A DNA stretch of 64,000 bases from Cladocopium goreaui. Lineage: Eukaryota; Sar; Dinophyceae; Suessiales; Symbiodiniaceae. The stretch lies in contig CAMXCT020001750.1 of assembly GCA_947184155.2 (NCBI GenBank), forward strand, positions 1-64,000, written 5' to 3'. The translations under genes and the position numbers were made by a program. Below, piece by piece: positions 32,086 to 43,493 of this stretch (its first letter is position 1; every line of letters begins with the position of its first letter). The notes under the pieces were generated by a model. The model saw only the letters and a list, made by a program, of their open reading frames with translations. It was not told the DNA's origin and did no database searches.

Positions 32086-32442
32086 CTGTGATCGGAGAGG
32101 CATCATTGCTGTAGCAACACCCCAACGCATAGAAAACAATTGCTTTTTTTGGTGGATGTATAAGGATTTCTTAGTATAGACCGATGTATATACCGTTGAG
32201 TATAGGATGTTTTTTTGGTGGATATAAATCAATTGCTTTTTTTCACGAAAAGACCAATTTCTGGCTGATCATTGGATTTCAAGGGCCATGGCAGCCAGGC
32301 ATCTTTTTGTGATGAAGCAGCAAGTCAAGAAACCAGCCGTTTCCTTTAAAAGGGGGATACACAAATCATCAAATTCATCAATCTGGACAGATACCCAGAA
32401 ACGAAAGTTAGATAAGTACTGCAGAGAAAAATGAATCACAAA

Positions 32443-32572
32443 CTGCTTGGTGGTTGAGCCCTACCCCTCTGAAAAATATGGGAGTTCGTGAGTTGGGATG
32501 ATTATTTCATTCCCAACTTTTCATGGCAAGTCATAATTAATCCATTCCATGGTTCCAGTCAGCACCAACCAG
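32443..32572 (+). mobile_element. Family A element, CTGCTTGG variant end
   Basis: CTGCTTGGTGGTTGAGCC opposite AGCACCAACCAG. Longer than usual through a TTCATTCCCAACTTTTCATG insertion. Confidence 0.75.
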
Positions 32573-32586
32573 ACCAATGTTCGTTG

Positions 32587-32703
32587 CAGGACCTGTCAGA
32601 GTATCCCAAAGTTGATGGAGTAAAAATCCCCACTGGGGAAGATGGGCCGCCCGACACGAAAAAAATCCGGCCCGCGGTTGCCCCAATTTTTTATGGCTTA
32701 CCG
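32587..32703 (+). CDS. Candidate plus-strand exon
   Basis: 39 codons between TTCGTTGCAG and a textbook donor CCG/GTATGT: LSEYPKVDGVKIPTGEDGPP, then TKKIRPAVAPIF. One of few good plus-strand candidates. A minus-strand frame (VSGGPSSPVGIF) is also open, so the strand is not certain. Confidence 0.4.
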
Positions 32704-32756
32704 GTATGTGTATATATGTAATTATAGATGTTATATATATATATATATATGTATTC

Positions 32757-32845
32757 CCTATGGGTCCAAACACTGTCTGAGAAGGTACTTGACCCCCTAA
32801 ATCATACCCAAGTACTTCCTAAGAAGGCACTTGGATCCATAGGGA
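32757..32845. mobile_element. Inverted-repeat element with CCCTATGG ends
   Basis: CCCTATGGGTCCAA is mirrored by TTGGATCCATAGGG, with inner arms GAGAAGGTACTTG and CAAGTACTTCCTAAG. Confidence 0.65.
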
Positions 32846-32872
32846 TGTATATATAAGCGATATATCATAATA

Positions 32873-32962
32873 CCCAGATGCTCCATGTATGGAATATTTA
32901 CCTACATTTGGGTCGTTTTTGGGGTAAATGTAGGTAAATATTCCATACATGGAGCATATGGG
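32873..32962. mobile_element. Family C element, near-perfect hairpin
   Basis: GATGCTCCATGTATGGAATA pairs with TATTCCATACATGGAGCAT. The arms continue inwards through TTTACCTACATTT, leaving only a small loop. Confidence 0.9.
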
Positions 32963-33008
32963 ATATATATATATACATATTCTTCATCAAATTGGCTATA
33001 ATGGGGAC

Positions 33009-33081
33009 CCCTCCGAATTCTGACACAAACCTCTGCCGCAGTGTCCTCAAGTCATCCTTCTTCACGATGCGCACGGGCATC
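33009..33081 (-). CDS. Candidate exon, unknown protein
   Basis: Acceptor AGTCACAG, donor GGG/GTCCCC. Reads MPVRIVKKDDLRTLRQRFVS, then EFGG. Basic, helical, strong G/C third positions. A region at 33291-33390 is open on both strands and was left unassigned. Confidence 0.5.
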
Positions 33082-33982
33082 CTGTGACTGCTTTTAAGTT
33101 ACTAGACCTGGACGATTATCTGGGTGTGTCTGAAAATATGCAGATTTACCTCATTTGCCTCAAAATATGACAATTTGGTGTGTGGAAACCAAGTGGAGAT
33201 ATGATTTCCTTGAGATGTGTTGGATTTTCTCTCATGACCTTTGGGAGAGATAAACCAATATGTTTTAAAATCAGCAAAAGGTGATGTTTCACGCCCCACA
33301 GAAATGGAAGCATCCTTGCAGCAATCGGGGTCTTCCAAGGCGGTTCTACACGCTCATCTGGAAACCGCAATTCTGGCAATTCTTCGGAGAAGAATATGAT
33401 CTTAATATCATCTCAGTGGAGGATGATCCATTTGCACATTAGCTGACTGGTAGTGATTGGTTTTGCGTGCTTTCTTTCAGGTTCTAACCCCGATCCCAAA
33501 ATTGCATTTGGATGCATTTGGTATCCGCTGATTTGCAACTAAACAGGACCAATACCCTTCCGGTGCAAAATGAGTCTTAAAAAGTTGACATCCATCCCAG
33601 TTCTACTTAAGTTCATCTATGTCCGTTTCGGTTGATGTCCCCAAATTTGTTGAACACATCTTCCCATTCCCACAAAAGGTTTGAACATGTCGACCCATAC
33701 TCATCCCCACATAGCACGGGTGTTGCCTTAATCGGCGTTGCACGGCGCCGCGGGTGAGTGATTTAGCACCCCCACTTGAACCCAAGCAGCACGGCCGGCG
33801 AACTGAGCGCGTGAAATGATGAGGTTCCGGACAATAGTGACCCTGAGAGGAGTCCGGATTGAACTTATTTACCACATTTTTTTATATGTTCAAGAAATGA
33901 AGATTGAACATCGCCCTAAATGTTGAACATCTCTGATACCTTGGGTCCTTGGGTCTTAGATTTTGAACATCTCTGGCTGTAC

Positions 33983-34102
33983 TGGGGCACCCCGGCCCAA
34001 CCCGCTGATCTGGTGAGGGAGGCAACTGAGGGCCATTTCTGGCAAGCGCCTAGGAATGGGTATGGATCCAGCCGTCTCTTCTGGAGGGGATAATTCAGGT
34101 GG
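33983..34102 (-). CDS. Candidate exon starting at the end of a family D element
   Basis: 40 codons: ELSPPEETAGSIPIPRRLPE, then MALSCLPHQISGLGRG. Its acceptor CCTGTAG is the terminal repeat of the D element at 34103. Donor CCA/GTACAG, phase 0 in and out. Proline-rich, no known family. Confidence 0.55.
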
Positions 34103-34242
34103 CTACAGGATGCCTCCAGTCGATAGCGTTCAGTTGCCTTGACTAAGTGGCTTAACTATGGTCTATGGTAGATATAGTCTGATATAGCTATAGTTCATGG
34201 GGCTTATAAACCAACTTATAACTGGGGGGCACCATCCTGTAG
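34103..34242 (+). mobile_element. Family D element abutting an exon
   Basis: CTACAGGATGCCTCC is mirrored by GGGGGGCACCATCCTGTAG. Its left edge is the acceptor AG of the minus-strand exon ending at 34102. Confidence 0.75.
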
Positions 34243-35814
34243 GTATTTGGAGTGTTGGACATTATTCAGTGGTCATTAGTTCTTAGTTCTTGGTATCAGC
34301 AACACCCACCATCAATTGTATCATACCATATTATACCCACTACGTCACTATCCATTTGTCATTTATCTTCCTGGATATTAATCTATATCCAATTTACTAT
34401 AATTACTAAAACTTGGACAACTCCAACTGATATTGTCATAGCAAGTGGTTATTACAATTAGTTTCGTTGTATATCCAACTGATATATACATGACCATCAC
34501 AATCACCAAGAGGAGTAAATGGCAATCATTTATTACAAGTTGTTATTGTCTTTACTTGTTCACAATCCATTCGTCATTAGTCTTGTTAACAACATGAGTT
34601 GTTGGATGGATATGGATGGATAACAACTTGTTTCATGATGTAGTCTCAGTATAACAAATAATAACAGGTTGTTTGGATATAGTATTTTGAATATGAATTA
34701 GTCAATTCCAAACATGGCTTAAGAATGGTGGTGCCTCTACAAGATCCCAAACATGGGTTCAGAACCGTAAAGAAAACCCACCCCAAATGACCGTAGGTTG
34801 GGATTTTGTAGAGGCCTTCATTGGCCGTTTTTGATTTTTTTTTGTGGCCAGTCTGGAGCCCAAGCGATTTCCACATCACAAAAAACATGTACATTGTGGT
34901 AGCAGAGGCAGTCAAAAAGGCTGAAGGCAAAAAGTAACATAGAATTGTTTGAAGGCCATTTATTCAGCCAATAGCTACTATTCAAATATTTTTCATTGGG
35001 TCCGCGCGCGCTCCCCTGAGTACTGCCAAAAAAGACTTCTTGAAGCGCGCGCGCGTCCAAAGAAACAACAACACCGATCGGGGCAAATCACGTGCCAAAC
35101 TGGTATGCAGAAAGTGCACGGCATGTTTGCAGAACATGCTTGGTCAACATTCCTTCATTTGACTACGTCTGAACGGCTTTGAAGTAGTTTGAATATGTTT
35201 GCCTTTTATAAGCTTCTCTAATAAATCCCAAACAGGGGTCCCTTACAAATTACCCCTCAAAATCCTCGTTCTCTAAACAAATCTCAAACAGGGGTCCCTT
35301 AAGTGCACCATAAAAAAGTATCCTTTAAAACGCCTACAAAATCATATGTTTTTGTCAAATGCACACTTTAGTTTACCCCAAAGTAGCCCTGTAAAAATCT
35401 GAACCCTGAGGGTATAATATACCCCCTTTGTACAGCCGCTAGCGGTTGGGATTTTGTAAACTCCAGGGGCTATCCGATCATACTATCTCTGATTAGATGA
35501 AGTGAAAATCGATGGGAACCAATGTTTGTATTGCCATGATGCATAGGTTGGAGTTCCAACTTTCCCATCAGCTAATTCCCTGCGTCTTGTGCAAAGTTCT
35601 AATGCTAAAACAAAGAAACATATAAAGCACTTGCAAAATCGAAACTTTAACGACACGTCTGATTTGTTGGGAAATATTCCAATGTTCAGCATTTTTCAAT
35701 TATCCAGACCTCCTCAGTTATCCAGAAAAAGTCTAAGTTTCAATATGTTTCGGATGTTTTTGCCATATTCAATTGTTGAGACTAAAACCATATGGCATAT
35801 GTCCAAAAAATAAC

Positions 35815-35898
35815 TTTCTGCTCAATTTTTGTTGAGCCATGTTTCCACAAAATAACTGTCTGCTCAATTTTTGTTGAGCCATGTTTCCAAAAAATAAT
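35815..35898. repeat. Tandem duplication of a 42-bp unit
   Basis: CTGCTCAATTTTTGTTGAGC, then CATGTTTCCA, occurs twice with one or two differences. Each unit carries the small hairpin GCTCAATTTTTGTTGAGC. Confidence 0.85.
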
Positions 35899-36800
35899 TT
35901 TCTCAGATTTTCGACAAAAAAATATTATCCTTTCCCTCACAATCCCTCACATGAACGCTTGACGCTCCTGAACGCTGAGGCTCCTGAGGTCAGGACCAAG
36001 ACGCTGGAGGAATAACCCACATAACTTCCGAGCTCCTGGGCTTTAAGGACGAAAGCGGTTAGGTCAAGGATCCGAAAAACATTTTTTTGCTTGGGAAATG
36101 AATATAAATTCCAAACCTAACTGAAAATTGTGATCACTCAAATTCAAACTTAACTACATATACTAATTTAACTATCATTTGATGGTGATCAGTGAAGATT
36201 CCAAATGAAAACAAGTAAAACATGTTGGGGAAATGATTGACATTTTCATATATAGATAGTGTCACCATTCAAATAGTAAAAACTCAGGATCGTGTGCCCC
36301 TTCAAATTTAGATCATTCAATATGTTCATTGTATATTTAAATGGTGCCATTTTGTGCCAGTATCTAATTTTGAACGGGCATTCAATAGTTAATGGTTGAA
36401 ACGGCCAGGATTCTGATTGTCACCAGTTCCCCATGTGCAAAGAAACTGAACGTCTTTGCTGGCCGATCACCCTTTCCCACTTACGGCAAAAAAACACCTA
36501 AGCCACTAAGCTACAGAACCAAACAAAACGTTGATCCCTCAGACCAGATTCATACTTTAATATATTGGATCTGGTGCTTGTTGCTATGCTTGAAGATGCA
36601 GGGTCTACTTGGCGAATCTACATATATAGATATATATGCGACAATTTCGGGGTACTCCAAAACTGTTGGGTTTTGTACCAAATATGATCAGTGAATCAGT
36701 GGTTCCGGCAACGTGCTTCTTCTGTACACATATTGGTGAACTGGAAGGGATGGTGGCAAACGTCCCAAAGTCTCAGCACCCAAATGGGTGACCTTTAACT

Positions 36801-36923
36801 ACTGTGGATGTTGAGAAACCCTGCGCCAGTTGATGGTAAACATCCCATTATTCATAGGGTTTTAACATGTTTTAACCATCCCTACGGTGGTTCAACGGTT
36901 CAGGATTTCGCAACCATCCACAG
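36801..36923 (+). mobile_element. Family G element
   Basis: ACTGTGGATGTTGAGAAACC opposite AGGATTTCGCAACCATCCACAGT, with CCAGTTGATGG near the left end as in the other two copies. Confidence 0.75.
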
Positions 36924-37524
36924 TATTTCCTATGCCAAATGGCAGGCTTCAGTCTAAGGATGGATAAAACATGCCCGGCAATCTGCAATATTGGCCCCAA
37001 AAAAGCCACAATTCCTAGTTTGCAAGAAAGAACACTTAAGTGTGACGTGCAACTGCAAATATAATTTGAAAAACACAAACATCTTTGCAGCTAGATAGCA
37101 GAGGGAACAATAAATAAACAGAAATAGAAATAGATAATAGATAGATAAATAATTGCATATAGATATAGATAATTAGATAATGGTAGATAGGTAAATAGAT
37201 AGATTAATAGACATAGACATACTTACATGTTCATAGCGGATAGATATAAGCCTATGTCAAAATAGCTAGAAAAACATGTGTACATATATATCACCATATA
37301 TAACAAACATGAATTATAGATATAAATACACATGCAACATATACACAGTATATATATATATAATACTATAATAAATAAATATATATATAATATGTAGTAA
37401 TGTAATATGATAATCATATATATATTAACAATAGACACATATACAGTATCAAGAATTTGTGAAAAATCAGCCATTTTTCAATCCCACAGAAAATCGTCCC
37501 ATCTTTCGAAGCAAAAAAACCGAC

Positions 37525-37617
37525 GTCCCCGGGCTCGGTGCCCCGGGGCCCCGGCCACGACGAGGCCCACAGGTGCTTCGTGGATGGCCCGTTCCAAGAT
37601 GCGCCGCTTGGCTCCAC
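37525..37617 (-). CDS. Candidate exon, Arg/Ala-rich
   Basis: Acceptor GATTTTCAG, donor GGAC/GTCGGT. AKRRILERAIHEAPVGLVVA, then GAPGHRARGR. GC content is far above its surroundings. The exon sits 14 bp downstream (in the transcript) of the family D copy at 37631. A loosely similar reading (RLERAILEQHAW) occurs on the minus strand near 45.03 kb. Confidence 0.5.
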
Positions 37618-37630
37618 CTGAAAATCGTCG

Positions 37631-37847
37631 GCCCCCAGTCGAGCGATAGCGTTCAGTTGAGATATGGCTGTATAGATATAACTATGGTTTATGATGTATG
37701 GTATAGATATAACTGATATGATATAACTATGGCTGTATAGATATATAGATCTGAATTCTATGGTTTATGGTATAGATATAACTATAGATAACGAACTAGT
37801 ATTCATGGTGTGTATAAACCAACATTCACATCACTGGGGGGGGCCGG
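37631..37847 (+). mobile_element. Expanded family D element
   Basis: GGCCCCCAGTCGAGCG through ATCACTGGGGGGGGCC. The core motif ACTATGGTTTATGG / TATAGATATAACT is internally repeated, making it about 90 bp longer than other copies. Confidence 0.6.
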
Positions 37848-38790
37848 GCCATCCGGTAAATATTAATATAATAACAGGATGTCACAACAGAATAATAACT
37901 AGTAATATTGATAAAATAACCATAGTATAGTAATAAGGATGTACTAAATATGTGAAGTGATGTGTTTTTTTCAAGTGGCTGAAGTATATAGTAGATAGGT
38001 AGTGCAAATTCCGAAGAATCCCAAAGATTTCCGAATATGGATAAAATATGATAAAATTGAATAATCAATAGACTGGTAAGAATACTGAAACTGGTTTCCC
38101 CTAGAGATGTTCCCTTGAACCAATCCATTGAGAAAAAACAACGATAGTAATAAGGTTCTGATGAATTCTATAGTAACATGATTGTCATATGATTTAATCA
38201 TAGTATATGCAAATATTGTAAATCCTAATAAACCGAAATAAATCATGGATTTTCTGTGGTAAACCAAATGCCATAAACCATCATAAATCATCACATTGGC
38301 GAAATCAATTCTATATCATCCAAATGGGATATGCCGAAAAGCCAGCTCTATTGTGGTGATGGTCTATTATTGGCTTTGCGACATGAAAATATATAATTAG
38401 GTCATCAATCAAATCCTAATAGATTATTAATGGATTAAAATCCGCATCAAATCAATGGTCTATTAATATATTTTGACCGTGAAAAACTGATTAGGATAAA
38501 AATAATGATGTGAATAGTGAGTTGATGATGAATGTAGAATAGTTTCTTCACAGATAAGCAGCTTTTACAGGTATGAAAATCCTGTTTAGAATTGAGAAAA
38601 ATCGCTGTGATCATTTTTTTTATATGGCAGAAACCAAAGGCGATGGCAACTCTGTGGATAAATGAAGTAATTGGGCTTCAAATGCCGTTCTTTCGCACAT
38701 AGGCCTTTCGCACATCACTTAAGGAGGAAACCAAAAGGATCGTCCCCTTGACACATTGGCGAAATTTCATCATTTCTCATAAACAACTTG

Positions 38791-38902
38791 TACCCTCTGG
38801 CAAATTAACATAGCGAACTGCAAAAAAAATCCATAGAAACAGTTGATTTACCCATTAACCATGGTGATTTTCCATAGTTATGTAACAGTTTACCAGAGGG
38901 TA
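38791..38902. mobile_element. Family B element, reverse orientation
   Basis: TACCCTCTGGCAAATTAAC opposite AGTTTACCAGAGGGTA. The arm centre contains an A-run. Confidence 0.85.
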
Positions 38903-39073
38903 AATGGCGGTTTCCTAAGTCATGGGTACCCCCTCATCCAGTCATTAGACCAGCAAACTTCGAAACCCAAGGGCCCAAGGGTTTTGGGATTTTCCTCATC
39001 TTAAGAACCACCCAAATAATCAAAGAGATATGATATTCGACTGCCAAATGATATTGCCGAAGGGTAGCCTGGC

Positions 39074-39300
39074 TACCCTCTGGCAATGACTTTCACAGTT
39101 CGCGAACTGGGCCAAATCACCATGCTATTCAGAACGGTAAACCATCTAGAAATCTATGGGCCATTTTCCAGTTCGCAAACTGTTACCCTCTGGTAAACTA
39201 ACATAACTATGGAAAATCACCATTTTCAATGGGTAAATCTACGATAAATGGCCATTTTCAATAGCTATGTTAAATTACCAGAGGGCAGTTTACCAGAGGC
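39074..39300. mobile_element. Family B element interrupted by a second B element
   Basis: Outer left part TACCCTCTGGCAATGAC to GCAAACTGT, then a complete inner copy at 39184-39285, then the outer right end CAGTTTACCAGAGGC. The inner copy is closer to consensus, so it is younger. Confidence 0.8.
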
Positions 39301-39680
39301 CAGCACAAAATTCAGTGAGATGATTTCCCCCAACTTTTTTCATGGGACAAGTCCGGAGAGAGACCGCCAAGGCACCCACAGTTCTGTGGCTACTTCTGTG
39401 GCTCGGTTTCGCCTTTTCCAATATCATAGCCAAAAAAGATAGGAACGTGATGTATCACTTTTTTAGTGGGAATGAGGATATATCCCTTAGTTCATACTAT
39501 TCAAGAAATCACTATTCATCCCAATCTAGATCCCAATATATTTCTATCTGAGGACATGAATCATAGATCCCAATCGCCACGGCAGACTTCGATACCTCTA
39601 AATCAGCGGAGGTATCAATCGCCCCGTCGATGGGACTTCCGGGCTTAAAATGGGGGGTAAACTTCCTGTTGCCCGGTAGT

Positions 39681-39831
39681 CAGTGGGAATTTCAGGATCC
39701 TAAAATGGAGGTATTGTACCATAATGTACCATATAAGGTTATATTTTGTGGGGATATTCCCTTACATAGGCCTTATATAGGCCTTATATATGGTAGGTAC
39801 CTCCAATTTAGGTTCCTGAAATTCCCATTGA
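39681..39831 (+). mobile_element. Family E element, target duplication GGTAG
   Basis: GGTAG lies on both sides. Ends TCAGTGGGAATTTCAGG and CCTGAAATTCCCATTGA. AGGCCTTATAT is duplicated inside. Confidence 0.85.
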
Positions 39832-40201
39832 GGTAGGGAATGAGGGAATGATGCATGATTATGAAAAAAAATCAGCCCATTCATGGGCCCCATATCCCCA
39901 TTCCCTACTTGTCGGATTAGTTACCCAGTACCTTTTGGGTGACCCAGTACAATGCGCATGGAAAAATGAGAACCCATGTTCCATTGACTATTATAATTAA
40001 TCATATCCATCATATTTACCTTCGTTTGACCAACATTTGATGTTAATGACCCTTTTCATTCGGTTTTTCCATGACAACAAATATGATGGAAAAAATCGGC
40101 CTAACATTCATTAACAGGATGAAACCATTGAATTTACCTTTCTATTCTTATCCTGTTTACCTTTCTATCAGTTTTTCCATGATAACGACCGGGACGGGGA
40201 C

Positions 40202-40294
40202 CTGCCAGTTTCAGAAAGGTCTTGCGGCTGGCGAAGGCTTCCATCTCTCGCACCCTTTGGAAGATTGGCAACATGATTCTCACGAGACTTGGGC
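40202..40294 (-). CDS. Candidate exon of the 40-43.5 kb minus-strand gene
   Basis: PSLVRIMLPIFQRVREMEAF, then ASRKTFLKLA. The acceptor is CTATAG, six bases after the CCACCAACCAG end (in transcript direction) of the family A element at 40301. Donor GCAG/GTCCCC. Helical, with strong coding composition. Confidence 0.55.
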
Positions 40295-40300
40295 CTATAG

Positions 40301-40398
40301 CTGGTTGGTGGTTTCAACCCCTCTGAAAAATATTAGTCAAATGGGAGTATTATTCCCAATATATGGAAAAATAAAACATGTTTGAAACCACCAACCAG
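40301..40398 (+). mobile_element. Family A element, target duplication ATAG
   Basis: ATAG flanks both sides. The copy forms the 3-prime end of the intron before the exon at 40202-40294. Confidence 0.85.
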
Positions 40399-40849
40399 AT
40401 AGTATACCAACAAAAAGAACACGTTGTCCTTATTGCAAACATCTAGCAAACATCTATTGTCATGTCAAATTCGTTGCAGATATTGTTTAAGAAGGATGAC
40501 CCCTCTATCAACCAAGCAGTGGGAAAAGGACATTTAAGCACAGCCATTGATGATAGGCCGGCTGGTTTGGTGAACATATGCACGCAACCGCCGTGAAGGT
40601 CTCAATATGGATGACACAAGAACATTGATTTTTAAGCTGTCTACTCATATCATGTATGCTTGAGGCTGTTTGACTGAGTTATATATCTATATACTGATTT
40701 GCATTTCTGACTATATACTTGTTCACTGGCCATCTATACCCTGTATTCAGTTGCTGTATGTCACCTTGTCATCAATTAAACATTATTTATATAAACAAAA
40801 AAGAGGGCTGGACATGCCATAGATGTTGGGGTCAAATGGAGCGGGGATG

Positions 40850-40969
40850 CAGTGACTGCCTCGATCAATGGAACCAAAGGAACCAATGGAACACCGACAC
40901 CCGTCCCAACTAGTGCCAACTACAAAATCTCTGAATGTGCCGGCAAGAACTTCCCCCAAATATCTTATG
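40850..40969 (+). CDS. Possible plus-strand exon, weak
   Basis: VTASINGTKGTNGTPTPVPT, then SANYKISECAGKNFP, running to a donor TTAT/GTATAT. The minus strand is open in two frames here as well. Listed only because the composition is coding-like. Confidence 0.25.
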
Positions 40970-41451
40970 TATATATATATATATATATACGTATTATACT
41001 CTGTTTTTCGGAGGCAATGCAGTGGGCCCCCTTTCTACCAATATATGGTTTCGATAAAAAGTCCACCCGCCCAATGTGCCGGCCAGGAACCTGGGTCATT
41101 GTATGTCATTGTGAGTAACCAATGACAAATAAGTTCACCATGGTTAAAGACCATTAGATGTGGCTTAAATGACATACCATGTTGATAAATGACCATTGTA
41201 TAAATTGGTTTAACTGTTAACCCATCCATTTTGGGTGATCAAAAAATGACCCAGACGTGTTTCTTGGTCTGTAACCTTATTCTACCTCATCTAAATAGGT
41301 ATGCACGTCATATATATATATATATCCACCATAAATCCAAGTATAGCCTGGTTATAAACCAACGTACAAGTGCCCTTCAAACAATTATATATATATATAT
41401 ATCATAAGAAATAACTCCTACAACTGGTTGGTGAGATATCATTAACAAAAT

Positions 41452-41551
41452 CTGGTTGGTGGTTTGAATCCCTGTCAACAAATATTAGTCAGTTGGGATG
41501 ATTATTACCAATATATGGAAAAATAAAATCATGTTCCAAACCACCAACCAG
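41452..41551 (+). mobile_element. Family A element, target duplication AAAT
   Basis: AAAT on both sides. A truncated second left end (CTGGTTGGTGAGA) lies 28 bp upstream at 41424. Confidence 0.85.
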
Positions 41552-41880
41552 AAATAGTTATAAGTGGCATAACGGGCCATAACTGTACCAGTCCTAGAAC
41601 TTGGGAGCCCCGACACATCTTCTGCCTTCCATGGGAAGGCATTCGCTGCTAAATGCCGTAGGAGTTCGAACTCCTTCCGCCTGGCATGGAATACTCAAGA
41701 CTTTTGCCATGGTTTTGTGGTTTTGAGAGATAGATATGTCACATATATAAATAAACACCTACATAACACTATGTATTTGCGCATGTATACATATATATAT
41801 ATATAAATACAGTTAGACTATTTATTTGCCCATGTATATACACATATATATATATACAATATATGTAGAAATTTATCTAC

Positions 41881-41966
41881 AGTCTGATTTGTGTGGCGCC
41901 AAAATGCATCCCAGCAGTGCTGTTGCTCATCTCCCAGCTCCTGGAACATTCCAGGGGTCTTCAATT
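41881..41966 (-). CDS. Exon of a possible EF-hand-like protein
   Basis: Acceptor GGGCCAG, donor ACT/GTAGAT. LKTPGMFQELGDEQQHCWDA, then FWRHTNQT. Its two-base entry completes the codon left by the exon at 42190-42259, giving the continuous FLAALGLL-ELKTPGMFQELGD. This looks like the E-helix and loop region of degenerate EF-hands, but acidic loop ligands are largely missing. Confidence 0.55.
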
Positions 41967-42000
41967 CTGGCCCAGCCCTACATGATTACATTACGTACAT

Positions 42001-42120
42001 CATCATACACCATCATATATCATCATACACCATCATATATCATCATATATCATCATATATCACCATAGATCACCATGTATCACCATATATCACCATATAT
42101 CATCATATATCATCATACAT
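42001..42120. repeat. 10-bp CATCATATAT minisatellite
   Basis: Twelve units in exact 10-bp register. Confidence 0.95.
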
Positions 42121-42189
42121 CTGAACCTCTCATAGTATTGCCTACAGTGGTCCAGCATTTTTCGTCGTCATGGCTGTTGCAGTCGATGC

Positions 42190-42259
42190 CCAATAGGCCC
42201 AACGCAGCCAGGAAAACGAGAAACTCGCTCTGTGGGATGATCCTCCAAGCAATGCCAAA
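42190..42259 (-). CDS. Exon of a possible EF-hand-like protein
   Basis: FGIAWRIIPQSEFLVFLAAL, then GLL, ending at a GC donor (TTGG/GCATCG). S/P-E-F-x-x-F-L-x-A-L-G-L is common in dinoflagellate EF-hand ion-channel tails. The acceptor ACTGGAG is modest. Reading through to ACT/GTAGGC is an alternative end, and a plus-strand frame is open too. Confidence 0.5.
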
Positions 42260-42292
42260 CTCCAGTCATGGTACATTTCCGTGACTAATGGT

Positions 42293-42402
42293 TACCCTCC
42301 GGTAAATTAACATAGACCCTGAAAATAGCCTAGTTTTAATGGTTTCACTCATCTTCCAACCCCGACAACTGCCAGGGTCTATGTTAATTTACCAGAGGGT
42401 AT
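42293..42402. mobile_element. Family B variant (B2) with TAGACCCTG arms
   Basis: Family B ends but inner arms ACATAGACCCTGAAAA and CCAGGGTCTATGT. It shares CATCTTCCAACCCC (as complement) with the copy at 56129, which is in the opposite orientation. Confidence 0.85.
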
Positions 42403-42973
42403 AATGCACAAATCCAACATAAACATACCCCCAAAAGATGACCTGGGGGGGTTGGGTGTCCCCATTTTGTAGAGCCAAATCTGGCTTTTGGGTCCTGATA
42501 ATGGAGTGGAATTTTCTTGGGGGATACATAAACCGTTTCAGAGCCTACTTACTAGTCACCATTTGAGCATAGTTTACCTGGGTTTATGTATAGATTATTG
42601 TGAAAAATTGCAGGTTAATAACCCTTTCAGAGGAATGGCACGGTGATACTTGTCATATCAGTTGTACCTCCCATTATGTTAGTTACAGGAGGGTATACCT
42701 CACATTAGGGGGAAGGTATGGGAAGGTACAGGGTGGTGCCCCCTTCAGTTATAAATTGGCAATCTTGGGGGCACAACCGTGTATCACTTATTCTTAGTTC
42801 TTGTTGTTCATTGCAAATCTCCTGGGTCTCCTGGGCTTACTATACTTCACAAATCAAGCCATACGCCATGAACGTAGGATGATTCCCCCTACTAAAGTAG
42901 CCACTGGTCAAGTGCCATGGTCGAGTTACATGGGATGAATGGGCGATGGTCATCGATACCTGGGAATCCTTAT

Positions 42974-43072
42974 CTGGTTGGTGGTTTTAACCATCTTGAA
43001 AAATATTAGTCAATGGGAAGGATTATCCCATATATTATGGACAAATAAAAATTGTTCCAAACCACCAACCAG
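42974..43072 (+). mobile_element. Family A element, target duplication TTAT
   Basis: TTAT on both sides. AATGGGAAGGATTATCCCAT centre subtype. Confidence 0.9.
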
Positions 43073-43378
43073 TTATCATTGCTATAATTGCGTAACTCCG
43101 AAAATTCATGGCCCATTCCCCTCTTGAACTGGAGAATTGACCCAAGTTTTCACTGTGACACATAGTCAGACCTTCATGAAAGGCGTGGTTTTTCAAATAC
43201 CCATGGTATGGCTTATATGTTCAGTTCCATGGACCCATATCGATCCATGTTCAGTAGTACCATAGTAGTTCGATTTCGATTTCTTATCATTCTTATCATA
43301 CATCCATGATCCTAATAGTAGTTCGATTTCGATTTCTGAGACATATCCCATCTAAGCAAATGATAATAATTCACTAAC

Positions 43379-43493
43379 CTGAAATCTTCGGCCAGCTGGA
43401 TCCTGGCTTCGGGAGAACAGGGCGCCTGTCCGCCGTCTTGTCGGGCGTCCCCAGCCGGAGCTGCCGTGCCAAAAGCTCCAAGGCATCGTAAAC
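43379..43493 (-). CDS. Well-delimited exon, unknown protein
   Basis: GTGGATTCAG acceptor and TTTCAG/GTTAGTG donor frame 115 nt: VYDALELLARQLRLGTPDKT, then ADRRPVLPKPGSSW. Strongly G/C-rich third positions and no competing splice pair. Probably the most upstream exon seen of the 40-43.5 kb gene, although its exit phase needs a further exon before 42259. Confidence 0.65.

Larger units (their letters stand above)
34243..37524. other. 3.3 kb without a convincing exon
   Basis: AT-rich intron-like sequence. It holds a (GC)n pair at 35003-35011 and 35045-35056, repeated CAAACAGGGGTCCCTTA words at 35220-35310, a 100-codon AT-rich ORF at 36392-36694 that I cannot support, and GATA-like tracts at 37090-37210. 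Confidence 0.5.

Noticed and set aside
34818-35060. Minus-strand ORF across the (CG)n runs
   Set aside because: Open mainly because of the CG repeats. No consistent frame beyond them.
36392-36694. 100-codon plus-strand ORF
   Set aside because: AT-rich third positions, no domain, no splice support, and no coding bias against the other frames.
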